A DNA stretch of 17,030 bases, from the NCBI GenBank assembly GCA_023245725.1, contig JAHFJU010000026.1:1-17030 (forward strand), written 5' to 3'. Positions 6,610 through 14,432 of this stretch are shown one piece after another (positions within the stretch are counted from its first letter, which is position 1; each line of letters begins with the position of its first letter). The position numbers were made by a program, and so were the translations under genes. The notes beneath the pieces are model-generated. The model had not been told where the DNA came from and did not search any database. It saw nothing but the letters and a program-made list of their open reading frames with translations. Source of the DNA: Candidatus Peregrinibacteria bacterium. GTDB taxonomy: Bacteria; Patescibacteriota; Gracilibacteria; UBA1369; UM-FILTER-53-11.

Positions 6610-8988
6610 CTATAAAGCCATATCTTTCCCGTACTTCGCAATGTATTTCTGATGAGCATTAAGTTTCTGTGTGCAGAATTCAGAGACTTTTTTTGCAGCG
6701 CTTTCTAGCGCGGTATTCGACTTAGCAGCACGCGCACATGCATCAATTGCAATGTGAAATCGACTTGTCTGATTGCGCACATGCATATCGAAAGGAGTAG
6801 TTGTAGTTCCCTCTTCACTGTATCCATGAACCGATACACGATCAGAATTTATTTTGCCCCAAAGCATTTTATAAATATCGCCGACATACCCATGAAAATT
6901 AATAACGACAGGCACAGTTTCTGTTAAATAATCGCTCAAATTGATTTTTGAAACTACCTTTTCATCACCAACTCCAAGCGCCGTAAGTTCAGAAATATTC
7001 ACAAATCGAATATTTATTTCTGGTGCGAGCTCTTTAATTAGCTTTGCGGCAGCAACAGCCTCGATAGTCAAATGGTCGCCAATTGAAGCCAAAACAACAT
7101 CTGGAGATTCCCAACCATCGTGAATGAATTTCCAAATACCAATACCTGTTTTATGTTGCTCATATGCCTGCTTTAAAGTTAGCCATTGGGGCATCTCTTG
7201 TTTATCGACGACAATCACGTTAATACTATTTGTGCGAGCTAAACAATCTTCAAGAGTTACCAAAGTTGAATTTGCATCTGCGGGAAAATATACCGAACAA
7301 AATTGCCCATGTTTTTCTAAAACACTTGAAATAAATCCAGGATTTTGATGAGAATAACCATTGTGTTCTTGCCTCCAACCTACACTTGTCAAAATATAAT
7401 TGAGTGAAGAAATCGGCTTTCTCCAAGCCAATTTTAGCGACTGCTTAATAAATTTAGCATGTTGATCTACCATGCTCGAAATAATTTGAGCAAATGCTTC
7501 ATACGTTGCAAAAACACCATGGCGACCAGTTAAAACAAATCCCTGCATCCATCCTTGCAAAGTGTGTTCACTCAAAATTTCCATTACGCGCCCCTTAGGA
7601 TCCATGCGCTCATCGTACGATTTAAGTGGTAACATAAACGGTCTGCCAGTGACTTCAAAAAGCGGAGACATTTTATTTGAGTCTGTTTCATCGGGACAGA
7701 AAAATCTAAAGTTAGCCTGTTTTTTATTCAGCTTAAAAATATCACGCATAAACTTTGCGCCAACTTCTGTATTTCGATCAATCGCCTCTCCCGGAACCTT
7801 AACCTTTACCTCATATGCGCTTGTTTTTGGCATAATTAAAGCCTTGCGAACGTCACCGCCATACGCGTAAGGAGTGCGACCCATGCGGCGTTTTCCTGTG
7901 GCAACAAATTCCAAAACTTCTTTTTTTGGTGATCCATTACCGTCTACCAATTCGCCGATTTTATAGGATTCAAGCCATTTTTTAAGTAGGGCGAAAGAAT
8001 CTTTATTAGTTAAAACATCACCAAGAGGAATTCCATGTGACCTGAAATTTCCTTCAACTTTCTTGCCTTTCAACTCCTTAACTCCGTGCCAACCTTTCGG
8101 GCTGCGTAAAATAATCATTGGCCACTCAGGCATAAAAGTTTGAGGTTTTCCTTTTACAACTTTAGAACTAAAAGGATTATTGTTTCCGTATCCCCTAGCC
8201 TTCATTTGAATCGCGCGAATTTTCCCGTACGCCCAATCCATAGCATCCATCATTTTTTCGTGCATGTTTCCTTCTTCAACAATTCGCACAATATATCCCA
8301 TGCCCTCGAACATTTTTGTAAGATTTTTATCACTCATCGCACTCATGTATGTAGGCCCAGAAATTTTGTAACCATTGTCATGTAAAATTGGCAAAACTGC
8401 ACCCGACTCTTGAGGATTCAAAAACTTATTTGAGTGCCAAGCTGCAGCAAGCGGCCCTGTCTCGGCTTCTCCATCACCAACAACGCAAACAGCAATTAAA
8501 TCAGGATTATCAAAAACAGCACCGTAGGCTGTAGAAAGCGAATAACCAAGCTCACCTCCTTCTAAAATACTCCCTGGACTCATAGGAGTTAAATGACTAG
8601 GAAAACGTCCTGGCCAGCTAAATCCTTTTGCAAAATCGTGAGTACCTTTAGCATTTCTAGGGTACTCCGGATACACCTCTGAAATTGAATTTTCGGCAAA
8701 AAGAGTGGCTTGAATTCCCGGAGCACCGTGTCCCGGACCAACTATAAAAATCATATTGGCCTCTTTATGCTGGCTCAATAAATAATTTGCATGAGAATAC
8801 ATAAACGTTAGTCCCGGAACAGTACCCCAATGGCCCAAAACACGCTCTTTAATGTCACTAGGTTTAAGTTCACGAGAAAGAAATACGTTATCTTTCAAAT
8901 ATAATTGCGCAGCGGCAAGGTAATCACAGTACCTTAAATATTTATCGAACCAATCTAGCGCCCTCTTATTTGAAAATAATGATTTCAT
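6610..8988 (-). CDS. xfp: Xylulose-5-phosphate/fructose-6-phosphate phosphoketolase
   Basis: This thiamine-diphosphate enzyme cleaves xylulose-5-phosphate (and often fructose-6-phosphate) with phosphate to acetyl-phosphate plus glyceraldehyde-3-phosphate or erythrose-4-phosphate. The 792-residue length is normal. Conserved histidines are at GHWGT (H53), GPGHGAPG (H87) and PSHLTP (H132). The cofactor and metal motif GDGEAETGPLAAAW spans 171-184. ILSEHTLQGW (471-480) carries the acidic residue for the aminopyrimidine ring. GWRQEHNGYSHQNPGF (537-552) is the C-terminal phosphoketolase hallmark. Dual substrate use cannot be settled by eye. It is the second gene of a minus-strand pair, 21 bases after the HAD gene, without a Shine-Dalgarno site. 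Acetyl-phosphate could give ATP by acetate kinase, which is not in the window. Confidence 0.98.
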   Translation of the reverse strand: MKSLFSNKRALDWFDKYLRYCDYLAAAQLYLKDNVFLSRELKPSDIKERVLGHWGTVPGLTFMYSHANYLLSQHKEANMIFIVGPGHGAPGIQATLFAENSISEVYPEYPRNAKGTHDFAKGFSWPGRFPSHLTPMSPGSILEGGELGYSLSTAYGAVFDNPDLIAVCVVGDGEAETGPLAAAWHSNKFLNPQESGAVLPILHDNGYKISGPTYMSAMSDKNLTKMFEGMGYIVRIVEEGNMHEKMMDAMDWAYGKIRAIQMKARGYGNNNPFSSKVVKGKPQTFMPEWPMIILRSPKGWHGVKELKGKKVEGNFRSHGIPLGDVLTNKDSFALLKKWLESYKIGELVDGNGSPKKEVLEFVATGKRRMGRTPYAYGGDVRKALIMPKTSAYEVKVKVPGEAIDRNTEVGAKFMRDIFKLNKKQANFRFFCPDETDSNKMSPLFEVTGRPFMLPLKSYDERMDPKGRVMEILSEHTLQGWMQGFVLTGRHGVFATYEAFAQIISSMVDQHAKFIKQSLKLAWRKPISSLNYILTSVGWRQEHNGYSHQNPGFISSVLEKHGQFCSVYFPADANSTLVTLEDCLARTNSINVIVVDKQEMPQWLTLKQAYEQHKTGIGIWKFIHDGWESPDVVLASIGDHLTIEAVAAAKLIKELAPEINIRFVNISELTALGVGDEKVVSKINLSDYLTETVPVVINFHGYVGDIYKMLWGKINSDRVSVHGYSEEGTTTTPFDMHVRNQTSRFHIAIDACARAAKSNTALESAAKKVSEFCTQKLNAHQKYIAKYGKDMAL

Positions 8989-9009
8989 ACCAAAAAAGTA
9001 AAAAAATTA

Positions 9010-9672
9010 TTATGCCAACATGGCATCGTTAATAAATGTGTAGTCAGGTAAAACAAGAGATGCACCAGCCGCAAGTAGATCGGCTTTTTTAGTTGTTGTC
9101 TCAAAAGCGATCGAAAATATATTTGCACTTTTTGCAGCCTGAATACCATTTGCACTGTCTTCAAGAACAATACATTCTGCCGGAGTAACACCGAGCCTCT
9201 CGCACGCAGCTAGAAAAACATCCGGGAATGGTTTTCCGTGAGCCACTTCTGAAATAGAAATAATATTGGGAAAATGCTGATCTAAATTAATTTTTCGTAA
9301 AATATAGCGAACAGCATTTAAATCGCCATTACCGGTTGCGATGATTTTTTTTAGCCCAAGAGATTCAATGTGATTAACAAATTCATGAACTCCTTTTACG
9401 AACGGAATTTCATTTTCATTAATTATCCTATTGTATAAATCTCGCTTAACCTCAACATAATGCGCAATTTCTTCGGCAGATAATTCGCGCCCGTGCTTAG
9501 CAAAATAATCCTTTAAAATGAGCTTCGAGCCCGCACCCGCATATACTTTCATGTGAGCTACAGGATCATATTCGATTCCTTCTTTGGCGAACAATTCTGT
9601 AAACGCTTGAATATGAAAACGTTCAGTGAGCGTAATCGTGCCGTCCATGTCGAAGAGTACAGCTTTTTTCAT
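9010..9672 (-). CDS. HAD hydrolase, beta-phosphoglucomutase/sugar phosphatase-like
   Basis: This 220-residue HAD protein has motif I VLFDMDGTITLTE (D8 nucleophile, D10 acid/base), motif II IIATGNGD, motif III GKPFPDVFLAA and motif IV IVLEDSANGIQAAKSA. The alpha-helical cap follows motif I, as in beta-phosphoglucomutase and its sugar-phosphatase relatives. Beta-phosphoglucomutase converts beta-glucose-1-phosphate to glucose-6-phosphate; the phosphatases remove phosphate from small sugars. Sequence features alone do not separate these. Its place directly upstream of phosphoketolase, in one transcription unit, argues for a sugar-phosphate role linked to the phosphoketolase route. It is only distantly similar to the other HAD protein in the window, so a recent duplication is unlikely. 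Confidence 0.85.
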   Translation of the reverse strand: MKKAVLFDMDGTITLTERFHIQAFTELFAKEGIEYDPVAHMKVYAGAGSKLILKDYFAKHGRELSAEEIAHYVEVKRDLYNRIINENEIPFVKGVHEFVNHIESLGLKKIIATGNGDLNAVRYILRKINLDQHFPNIISISEVAHGKPFPDVFLAACERLGVTPAECIVLEDSANGIQAAKSANIFSIAFETTTKKADLLAAGASLVLPDYTFINDAMLA

Positions 9673-9690
9673 AATTTTGTTTACGCAATA

Positions 9691-9699
9691 ATTGTAACA
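9691..9699 (-). promoter_or_regulatory. Extended -10 promoter of the HAD-phosphoketolase operon
   Basis: On the minus strand the sequence TGTTACAAT gives an extended -10 element (TGn followed by TACAAT, 5 of 6). No good -35 box is visible. Transcription would start near 9684, leaving about 12 bases before the ATG at 9672. Confidence 0.45.
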
Positions 9700-9743
9700 T
9701 ATTTCTGTTAGTAATAATTGAAAAAGTAGCGCGCAAAAATCAT

Positions 9744-9772
9744 TTGCACCAAAACATTTTTTTGAGCAGAAT
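9744..9772 (+). promoter_or_regulatory. Possible promoter of nfo, leaderless geometry
   Basis: TTGCAC (9744-9749) and CAGAAT (9767-9772) are 17 bases apart. The expected start of transcription falls on the GTG start codon at 9779, seven bases after the -10 box. The boxes are only partial matches. Confidence 0.3.
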
Positions 9773-9778
9773 GACTAA

Positions 9779-10630
9779 GTGGATAATTCTACACATCTTG
9801 GCGCGCACGTTTCAGTTTCAGGAGGATTTTCAAACGCATTTATAAATGCAGATGCGATAGGAGCGCAGACAATTCAATTTTTTGGAGCGTCGCCAGTACA
9901 GTGGTTTGCAAATCAACCGAATGACGACTCTATAAAAAAATATAATGACGCACGAAAGAATAGCGGAGTAAAAAGTGTTTTTTTACACGCGGCATACTTG
10001 GTAAATTTGGGCTCAGATAAGCCGGATTTAAGAGCAAAGTCAATAAGCTCTCTTTGTGCTCACTATAAAATCGCGCACGCACTCGGCGCTGACGGGCTAA
10101 TTTTTCACATGGGCTCAAATGCAAAAAGAAAAGAGGGTTTGGCCTATACTGTTGATGGAATAAAAAAAGTTCTGGCTACTGTGCCAACTGACACCTACCT
10201 TGTTATGGAAAATTCTTCAGGAGGAGGATCGAAATTATGCTTTGACTGCGATGAACTTGGAGAAATATTTCACGCGGTAAATTCACCACGACTCAAAATA
10301 TGTCTCGATACTGCACATATTTTTGCTTCTGGAGTAATTCCACATTTTTCACAGGCCAACATTGAATTTGCCCTTACTCGTTGGCACAAAGCATTTGGAT
10401 TAGAAAATATAATCACTGTGCATTTCAACGATTCTAAAACGCTAGCAAACTCGCACGTAGATCGCCACGAAAATTTAGGAGACGGACACATTGGTATTGA
10501 AGGGCTAAAAAACTTTGCCCAACAAAAAAACCTTCACCATGCAAAGTGGATACTTGAGGTACCCGGAATCGCCGGCGAAGGTCCTGATTTAGAAAATATT
10601 AATAGAATGAAAAAACTATTCGGCCGTTGA
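9779..10630 (+). CDS. nfo: Endonuclease IV (AP endonuclease)
   Basis: Nfo cuts DNA 5' of abasic sites in base excision repair, using three zinc ions in a TIM barrel. All nine metal ligands can be placed at family spacing: H70, H110, E144, D177, H180, H215, D228, H230 and E260. They lie in motifs FLHAAYLVN, MENSSGGGS, CLDTAHIFASG, VHFNDSK, HVDRHENLGDGHIG and ILEVPG. The 283-residue length is normal. The start is a GTG: the codon just before it in frame is TAA, so no earlier start exists, and the protein then opens with THLGAHVSVSGG as family members do. There is no Shine-Dalgarno site. The 3' end overlaps the convergent lipoprotein gene by 15 bases. Confidence 0.96.
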   Translation: MDNSTHLGAHVSVSGGFSNAFINADAIGAQTIQFFGASPVQWFANQPNDDSIKKYNDARKNSGVKSVFLHAAYLVNLGSDKPDLRAKSISSLCAHYKIAHALGADGLIFHMGSNAKRKEGLAYTVDGIKKVLATVPTDTYLVMENSSGGGSKLCFDCDELGEIFHAVNSPRLKICLDTAHIFASGVIPHFSQANIEFALTRWHKAFGLENIITVHFNDSKTLANSHVDRHENLGDGHIGIEGLKNFAQQKNLHHAKWILEVPGIAGEGPDLENINRMKKLFGR

Positions 10631-10948
10631 AGCTGCAGTTGAATCGTCGGCAGAAGTTTCAGCCTCTGTCTTTACAGTTGCCTCAATTTTTAGCTGATCA
10701 GGTTCAGTCACAGGTGCAACAGTTGCAGTTTCTGACTTTACCTCTACCTCGCCTAACGAAAGAGTCCCATCAACCGTTGAAGTAGTCGATGTTGTAGAAG
10801 ATACCTGAGAATTATCTTGAGCTTGAACTTGCGCCTGATCTTGAAGAGCTTTTTGCTCAGCTTCGTACTCGGCCTGCGGAGTAAATTTAAAACAACCAGC
10901 TAATAGTAAAGACACCAAACAGAGTGAAAGTAGAAATATTTTTTTCAT
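10616..10948 (-). CDS. Small Ser/Thr/Glu-rich lipoprotein
   Basis: This 110-residue protein has a lipoprotein signal peptide: MKKIFLLSLCLVSLLLAGC, with lipobox LLAGC and the lipidated cysteine at residue 19. The mature part begins FKFTPQAEYEAEQKAL, then becomes low-complexity sequence rich in Gln, Ser, Thr, Glu and Val (for example SSTTSTTSTV). No enzymatic domain is seen; it may be a flexible tethered envelope protein. An in-frame ATT or longer reading upstream to 11014 would overlap the aminotransferase and lose the clean signal peptide. A good promoter just before ATG 10948 also supports the short form. The function is not recognised. Confidence 0.75.
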   Translation of the reverse strand: MKKIFLLSLCLVSLLLAGCFKFTPQAEYEAEQKALQDQAQVQAQDNSQVSSTTSTTSTVDGTLSLGEVEVKSETATVAPVTEPDQLKIEATVKTEAETSADDSTAASTAE

Positions 10949-10956
10949 ATATCTGG

Positions 10957-10984
10957 AGTATAGCAAAATTACTACTAGCTTCAA
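10957..10984 (-). promoter_or_regulatory. Promoter of the lipoprotein gene
   Basis: On the minus strand TTGAAG (10979-10984) and TATACT (10957-10962) are 16 bases apart, and a TGC precedes the -10 box as an extended -10. Only eight bases separate the -10 box from the ATG at 10948, so the transcript would have almost no leader. Confidence 0.7.
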
Positions 10985-10991
10985 TAAGGGG

Positions 10992-12857
10992 CTAAGAATC
11001 AACGTTTTTTGCAAAAGTTGGCTTAGTAAGAGTACCTAATGCAAAACGTATATAATTATCGTCGCCTAACTTACACTCAGAACCATTACAGCCAGTGCGC
11101 GAGAGTACATCTTTAAATTTCACCCCTGGTTTTAACTTCAAAAGCAAATACAATCCAAGAGGCATATTCAATTGATTATCAGTAATGTGCGTTTGATCAG
11201 AATCGAATAAATCAGTAAATTCACCACTCTTTATTAGTCTATTATACAAACCTACTCGCTCGCTCCTCCAAGATTTATGAAGGTCTAGCATCGCCTGCAT
11301 TTGTTCGGGAGTTTTGTTAGTCAATGCCTGAATAATTGCATCTTTAAACCTTCCGTTACCTGCAGACGTCATCATGATAATATTCTGAATAATCTTAAAT
11401 AATACATCATTAGAAGTAAATATTGCACCAACTCGCTCGCCACACCAACCATCGGTTTTTGAAAAACTCTCAATAAAAACAACTCGATCTAATACAACAG
11501 AATTTGAAATGATCCCAGCCATAAGTTCACGAGCATCTGCTTCAGGCAATGTTCGCAAGTAAACACAATCGAGTACAATTTTTGCTTTAGGATTAATTCT
11601 TACAATTTCAGCACATGTCTGTGCAAGTTGAGCAGGAAGAGCGGCCGTTCCAGAAGGATTTCCGACAGGAGTAATGTACCAAACATCATCGTGCGCAACG
11701 AATTTAGAATCCGGTTTTCTATTCATATAAACTTCACGAACTTTCTCAGGCGAAAGATGAAGTAAATTCTTCTGTTCAGTGTGAATTGGAGCATCTACAT
11801 CGGCGACTGCACCATATGCTGTTCTTAAATCTGCTAATGCATTGGCAGTTCCGAAACTATTATCCGGCTTATAAACTTGTGACCGAACTTCACATGGAAT
11901 TTCTCCATTTATAAAATCACGGCATACTGATCTAAGTTTTATAATTTCTTCAAGCGAGAAGGCAGTGCACAAACTAGGCGGAATATCGGCTGCGCTATTT
12001 ATTCCGGTTAATTCTTCTAATAAACTTGACAAATGTACAGCCAATTTCGTATCGAAAGATTTTTGAATTTCTGAAACAGCTGCGCACAATTCTGAAAAGT
12101 CTCCAAGAGCGTCGGAATCAATTGTTCCAACTTTATGATACGATTCATAAAATTTCACCAACTTACGCAAAGAATCTGAAACTACTGTGTTATTAACTCC
12201 ACCTGCAAAATCAGCAAGCCGAGCCAATGAACTACGATTTTGTTTTGCAACTAGCATTGAAGACAGTACAAAAGACGTAAAAATATCATCTATACCACGC
12301 ATACCACCTGCCTCAACTGTAAAATTTCCGATCAACTTATCAACTAATCCATCAACGCGAGAAAATCCATAATGGGCATCAAAACACCGAATCGCAGAAG
12401 TCGCCGTAGCCATATCTCCTTGAGCCGCAAGATCATAACCAAGCCCATCGCGATCAATAAGTGTACGATGAATATCATATGCAGAAGCTAAAAGTTGACG
12501 TGATACATCACGGTTTTCCTCAGAGAGATTTACGCTTCCAATAGCCAAAATAGTGACTATATCCGGATCACGGCCATGCATTTCCAACAATGCTCGAATC
12601 ACTTCTCCACACATTGTCTGATACCTAATAACAGCACCTTTAAAATCATTCTTTATAGTTTCATCTGAAAAAACCATATCGATTAAACTTGGTAGAATCG
12701 ACACATCCTTCCCTAAGTTGATTGTATTGCTGATTCCTAAAAATAATCGCTTTGCATGTGCAATCGCCTGTCGATCTTTTGTTATTACTACTTCTTGAGA
12801 TGTCAAATCACGAGCATCTTCAATACTAAGTTGATGAGGAGCGGACATAGTAGACAT
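10992..12857 (-). CDS. Long PLP-dependent aminotransferase (class I/II fold)
   Basis: The protein has fold-type I aminotransferase marks: YGF at 163-165, GGMRG (184-188) before the cofactor-binding helix, and GNPSG (399-403). D430 and Y433 sit in VLDCVYL, the Schiff-base lysine K467 in ESFSKTDGWCGERVG, and the C-terminal carboxylate-binding R604 in IRFALG. It has 621 residues, against about 400 for the family. The excess is an N-terminal helical part of over 100 residues and a helical insertion at about 200-323 between GGMRG and the NPSG block. The ATG at 12857 is preferred: a longer TTG start (12923) would translate the promoter and create a spurious hydrophobic helix. Amino-donor specificity is unknown. 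Conceivably the extra parts bind a partner or another substrate. Confidence 0.82.
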   Translation of the reverse strand: MSTMSAPHQLSIEDARDLTSQEVVITKDRQAIAHAKRLFLGISNTINLGKDVSILPSLIDMVFSDETIKNDFKGAVIRYQTMCGEVIRALLEMHGRDPDIVTILAIGSVNLSEENRDVSRQLLASAYDIHRTLIDRDGLGYDLAAQGDMATATSAIRCFDAHYGFSRVDGLVDKLIGNFTVEAGGMRGIDDIFTSFVLSSMLVAKQNRSSLARLADFAGGVNNTVVSDSLRKLVKFYESYHKVGTIDSDALGDFSELCAAVSEIQKSFDTKLAVHLSSLLEELTGINSAADIPPSLCTAFSLEEIIKLRSVCRDFINGEIPCEVRSQVYKPDNSFGTANALADLRTAYGAVADVDAPIHTEQKNLLHLSPEKVREVYMNRKPDSKFVAHDDVWYITPVGNPSGTAALPAQLAQTCAEIVRINPKAKIVLDCVYLRTLPEADARELMAGIISNSVVLDRVVFIESFSKTDGWCGERVGAIFTSNDVLFKIIQNIIMMTSAGNGRFKDAIIQALTNKTPEQMQAMLDLHKSWRSERVGLYNRLIKSGEFTDLFDSDQTHITDNQLNMPLGLYLLLKLKPGVKFKDVLSRTGCNGSECKLGDDNYIRFALGTLTKPTFAKNVDS

Positions 12858-12888
12858 AACAATAAGCAAATTTAAAAAACAAGTCACG

Positions 12889-12916
12889 AGTATAGCAACC
12901 AACGCGCCAATTGCAA
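12889..12916 (-). promoter_or_regulatory. Promoter of the aminotransferase gene
   Basis: On the minus strand TTGCAA (12911-12916) and TATACT (12889-12894) are 16 bases apart, with TGC before the -10 box (extended -10). Transcription should start near 12882, about 25 bases before ATG 12857. This decides against the TTG start at 12923, which lies upstream of the promoter. Confidence 0.65.
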
Positions 12917-12939
12917 ACAACAAACGGAAATATATTTCA

Positions 12940-13024
12940 TGGTGGGCAAGAAGGGACTTGAACCCTTACGCCTTTCGGCACACGCACCTCAAGCGTGCGC
13001 GTATACCAGTTCCGCCACCTGCCC
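12940..13024 (-). tRNA. tRNA-Leu (anticodon GAG)
   Basis: This 85-base class II tRNA has acceptor GGGCAGG pairing with CTTGCCC (one G-U). Anticodon stem CACGC/GCGTG encloses TTGAGGT, giving GAG (Leu). The variable arm includes GCC-GAAA-GGC with a GNRA tetraloop. The T arm is AAGGG-TTCAAGT-CCCTT, and CCA is encoded. It reads CUC and CUU codons and complements the CAG isoacceptor at 5707. Confidence 0.96.
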
Positions 13025-13040
13025 ACATAAAAACCCGTTT

Positions 13041-13068
13041 ATTATATCCACACTCGGTGAAAATGCAA
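13041..13068 (-). promoter_or_regulatory. Promoter of tRNA-Leu(GAG)
   Basis: On the minus strand a perfect TATAAT (13041-13046) lies 16 bases from TTGCAT (13063-13068). The predicted start near 13034 is about ten bases before the tRNA 5' end. The remaining gap to glyA (13069-13169) shows no clear gene or terminator. Confidence 0.7.
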
Positions 13069-13169
13069 TAAATATAAAATCATTGATTATATATATCTAC
13101 AGGAGATGCCATTACTCCACGAATGTCTGCTGCGAGTACCTGAAAAAACCTTTCCGCGCCATCTGCTCA

Positions 13170-14432
13170 TTATACCTTAATTCCTGGTACAGGGAAACCC
13201 TTACACAAGGCCTTAACCTTCTCTTTTACAGAGCCAAGCACCTCTGGCTTGTTGTGATTTTTAATTACTTCGTCCATATACTCGGCGATTTTGACCATTT
13301 CGCCCTCTTTCATGCCACGAGTAGTAATTGCAGGAGTTCCAAAGCGAATTCCACTTGGATCCATTGGGCCACGAGGGTCATATGGAATCGTATTTTTATT
13401 AAGCGTAATGCCAGCTTCATCGAGAGCGACCTGCGCCTCGGCCCCTTTAATTCCAACTACAGAAAGATCGGCAACCATTAAATGATTATCGGTTCCACCA
13501 GTAATAAGTTTCCAACCTCGCTTTGTAAGTTCATCGGCAAGAGTTTTTGCGTTCTTAATTATCTGCGCCGAGTAAACCTTAAATTCTGGCTTGAGCGCCT
13601 CTTCAAAGGCAACAGCTTTTGCGGCAGTAGTATGATCGTGAGGCCCTCCCTGAAGCCCTGGGAACACAGCACGATCAATCGCCTTTTGATGCTTTTGTTT
13701 ACACATAATCATTGCACTACGCGGACCACGAAGCGTTTTGTGAGTGGTAGTCATAACAACATCGAATCCATAATTAATAGGATTTTCGAGCTGCCCACCT
13801 GCAATAAGCCCAGCAATATGCGAAATATCGGCAAATGTAATTGCACCGACCTCATCGGCGATGCTCTTAAATGCTTTCCAATCAATATCTCGAGGGTACG
13901 CGCTATAACCTGCAACAATCATTTTCGGCTTTGTTTCAAGCGCAATTTTGCGAACTTGATCCATGTCGAGACGATGAGTAACAGGATCGACCAAATACTG
14001 AACGAAATTGAAAAACTTACCAGAAAAGCTAATTGGCAAGCCATGAGTTATGTGCCCGCCTTGATCGAGTTTCAATCCCATTACAGTGTCTTTGTATTCT
14101 AAAAGCGCCATATAAATGGCCGCATTAGCCGGACTACCTGAATATGGTTGTACATTTACATGCTCAGCGTTGAACAATTTTTTTGCACGCTCAATTGTTA
14201 AATTCTCTACCTGATCGATAAATTCCTGTCCTCCGTAGTAACGTTTTCCTGGGTAACCCTCTGAATATTTGTTAGTTAAAATTGAACCCATCGCACCTAA
14301 AACAGCAGGGCTCACATAGTTTTCTGACGGAATCAATTCAATTCCATCTGACTGACGTTGTGCCTCTGCCAAAATAATATCTGCTACGCGTGAATCTTGT
14401 TCAATCAACGATTTAAAGTAATCGGTTTGCAT
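13170..14432 (-). CDS. glyA: Serine hydroxymethyltransferase
   Basis: GlyA converts serine and tetrahydrofolate to glycine and 5,10-methylene-tetrahydrofolate, the main one-carbon source. The 420-residue length is normal. The N-terminal block IELIPSENYVSPAVL (31-45) is typical, and NKYSEGYPGKRYYGG (54-68) is the tetrahydrofolate/active-site loop. ADISHIAGLIAGG (201-213) follows. The PLP lysine is K232 in TTTHKTLRGPR, and GIRFGTPAITTRG binds the substrate carboxylate. The ATG at 14432 gives the usual family N-terminus and overlaps the cyclo-ligase stop by 28 bases. No Shine-Dalgarno site is visible, so translation is probably coupled to the upstream gene. Confidence 0.98.
   Translation of the reverse strand: MQTDYFKSLIEQDSRVADIILAEAQRQSDGIELIPSENYVSPAVLGAMGSILTNKYSEGYPGKRYYGGQEFIDQVENLTIERAKKLFNAEHVNVQPYSGSPANAAIYMALLEYKDTVMGLKLDQGGHITHGLPISFSGKFFNFVQYLVDPVTHRLDMDQVRKIALETKPKMIVAGYSAYPRDIDWKAFKSIADEVGAITFADISHIAGLIAGGQLENPINYGFDVVMTTTHKTLRGPRSAMIMCKQKHQKAIDRAVFPGLQGGPHDHTTAAKAVAFEEALKPEFKVYSAQIIKNAKTLADELTKRGWKLITGGTDNHLMVADLSVVGIKGAEAQVALDEAGITLNKNTIPYDPRGPMDPSGIRFGTPAITTRGMKEGEMVKIAEYMDEVIKNHNKPEVLGSVKEKVKALCKGFPVPGIKV

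Noticed and set aside
12858..12923. N-terminal extension of the aminotransferase starting at a TTG and forming a hydrophobic helix
   Set aside because: A promoter (TTGCAA-16-TATACT) lies within this stretch and an ATG follows about 25 bases after the expected transcript start, so the helix is an artefact of translating a promoter.
13069..13169. Small RNA or terminator between glyA and tRNA-Leu(GAG)
   Set aside because: A TATAAT sequence overlaps the glyA stop and a T6 run follows on the minus strand, but there is no stable stem or convincing -35 box.
12939..13481. 180-codon plus-strand reading frame
   Set aside because: It runs across tRNA-Leu(GAG) and antisense to glyA, and the translation has no recognisable features.
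13482..14102. 206-codon plus-strand reading frame
   Set aside because: It lies entirely antisense to glyA, whose full set of SHMT motifs is intact.
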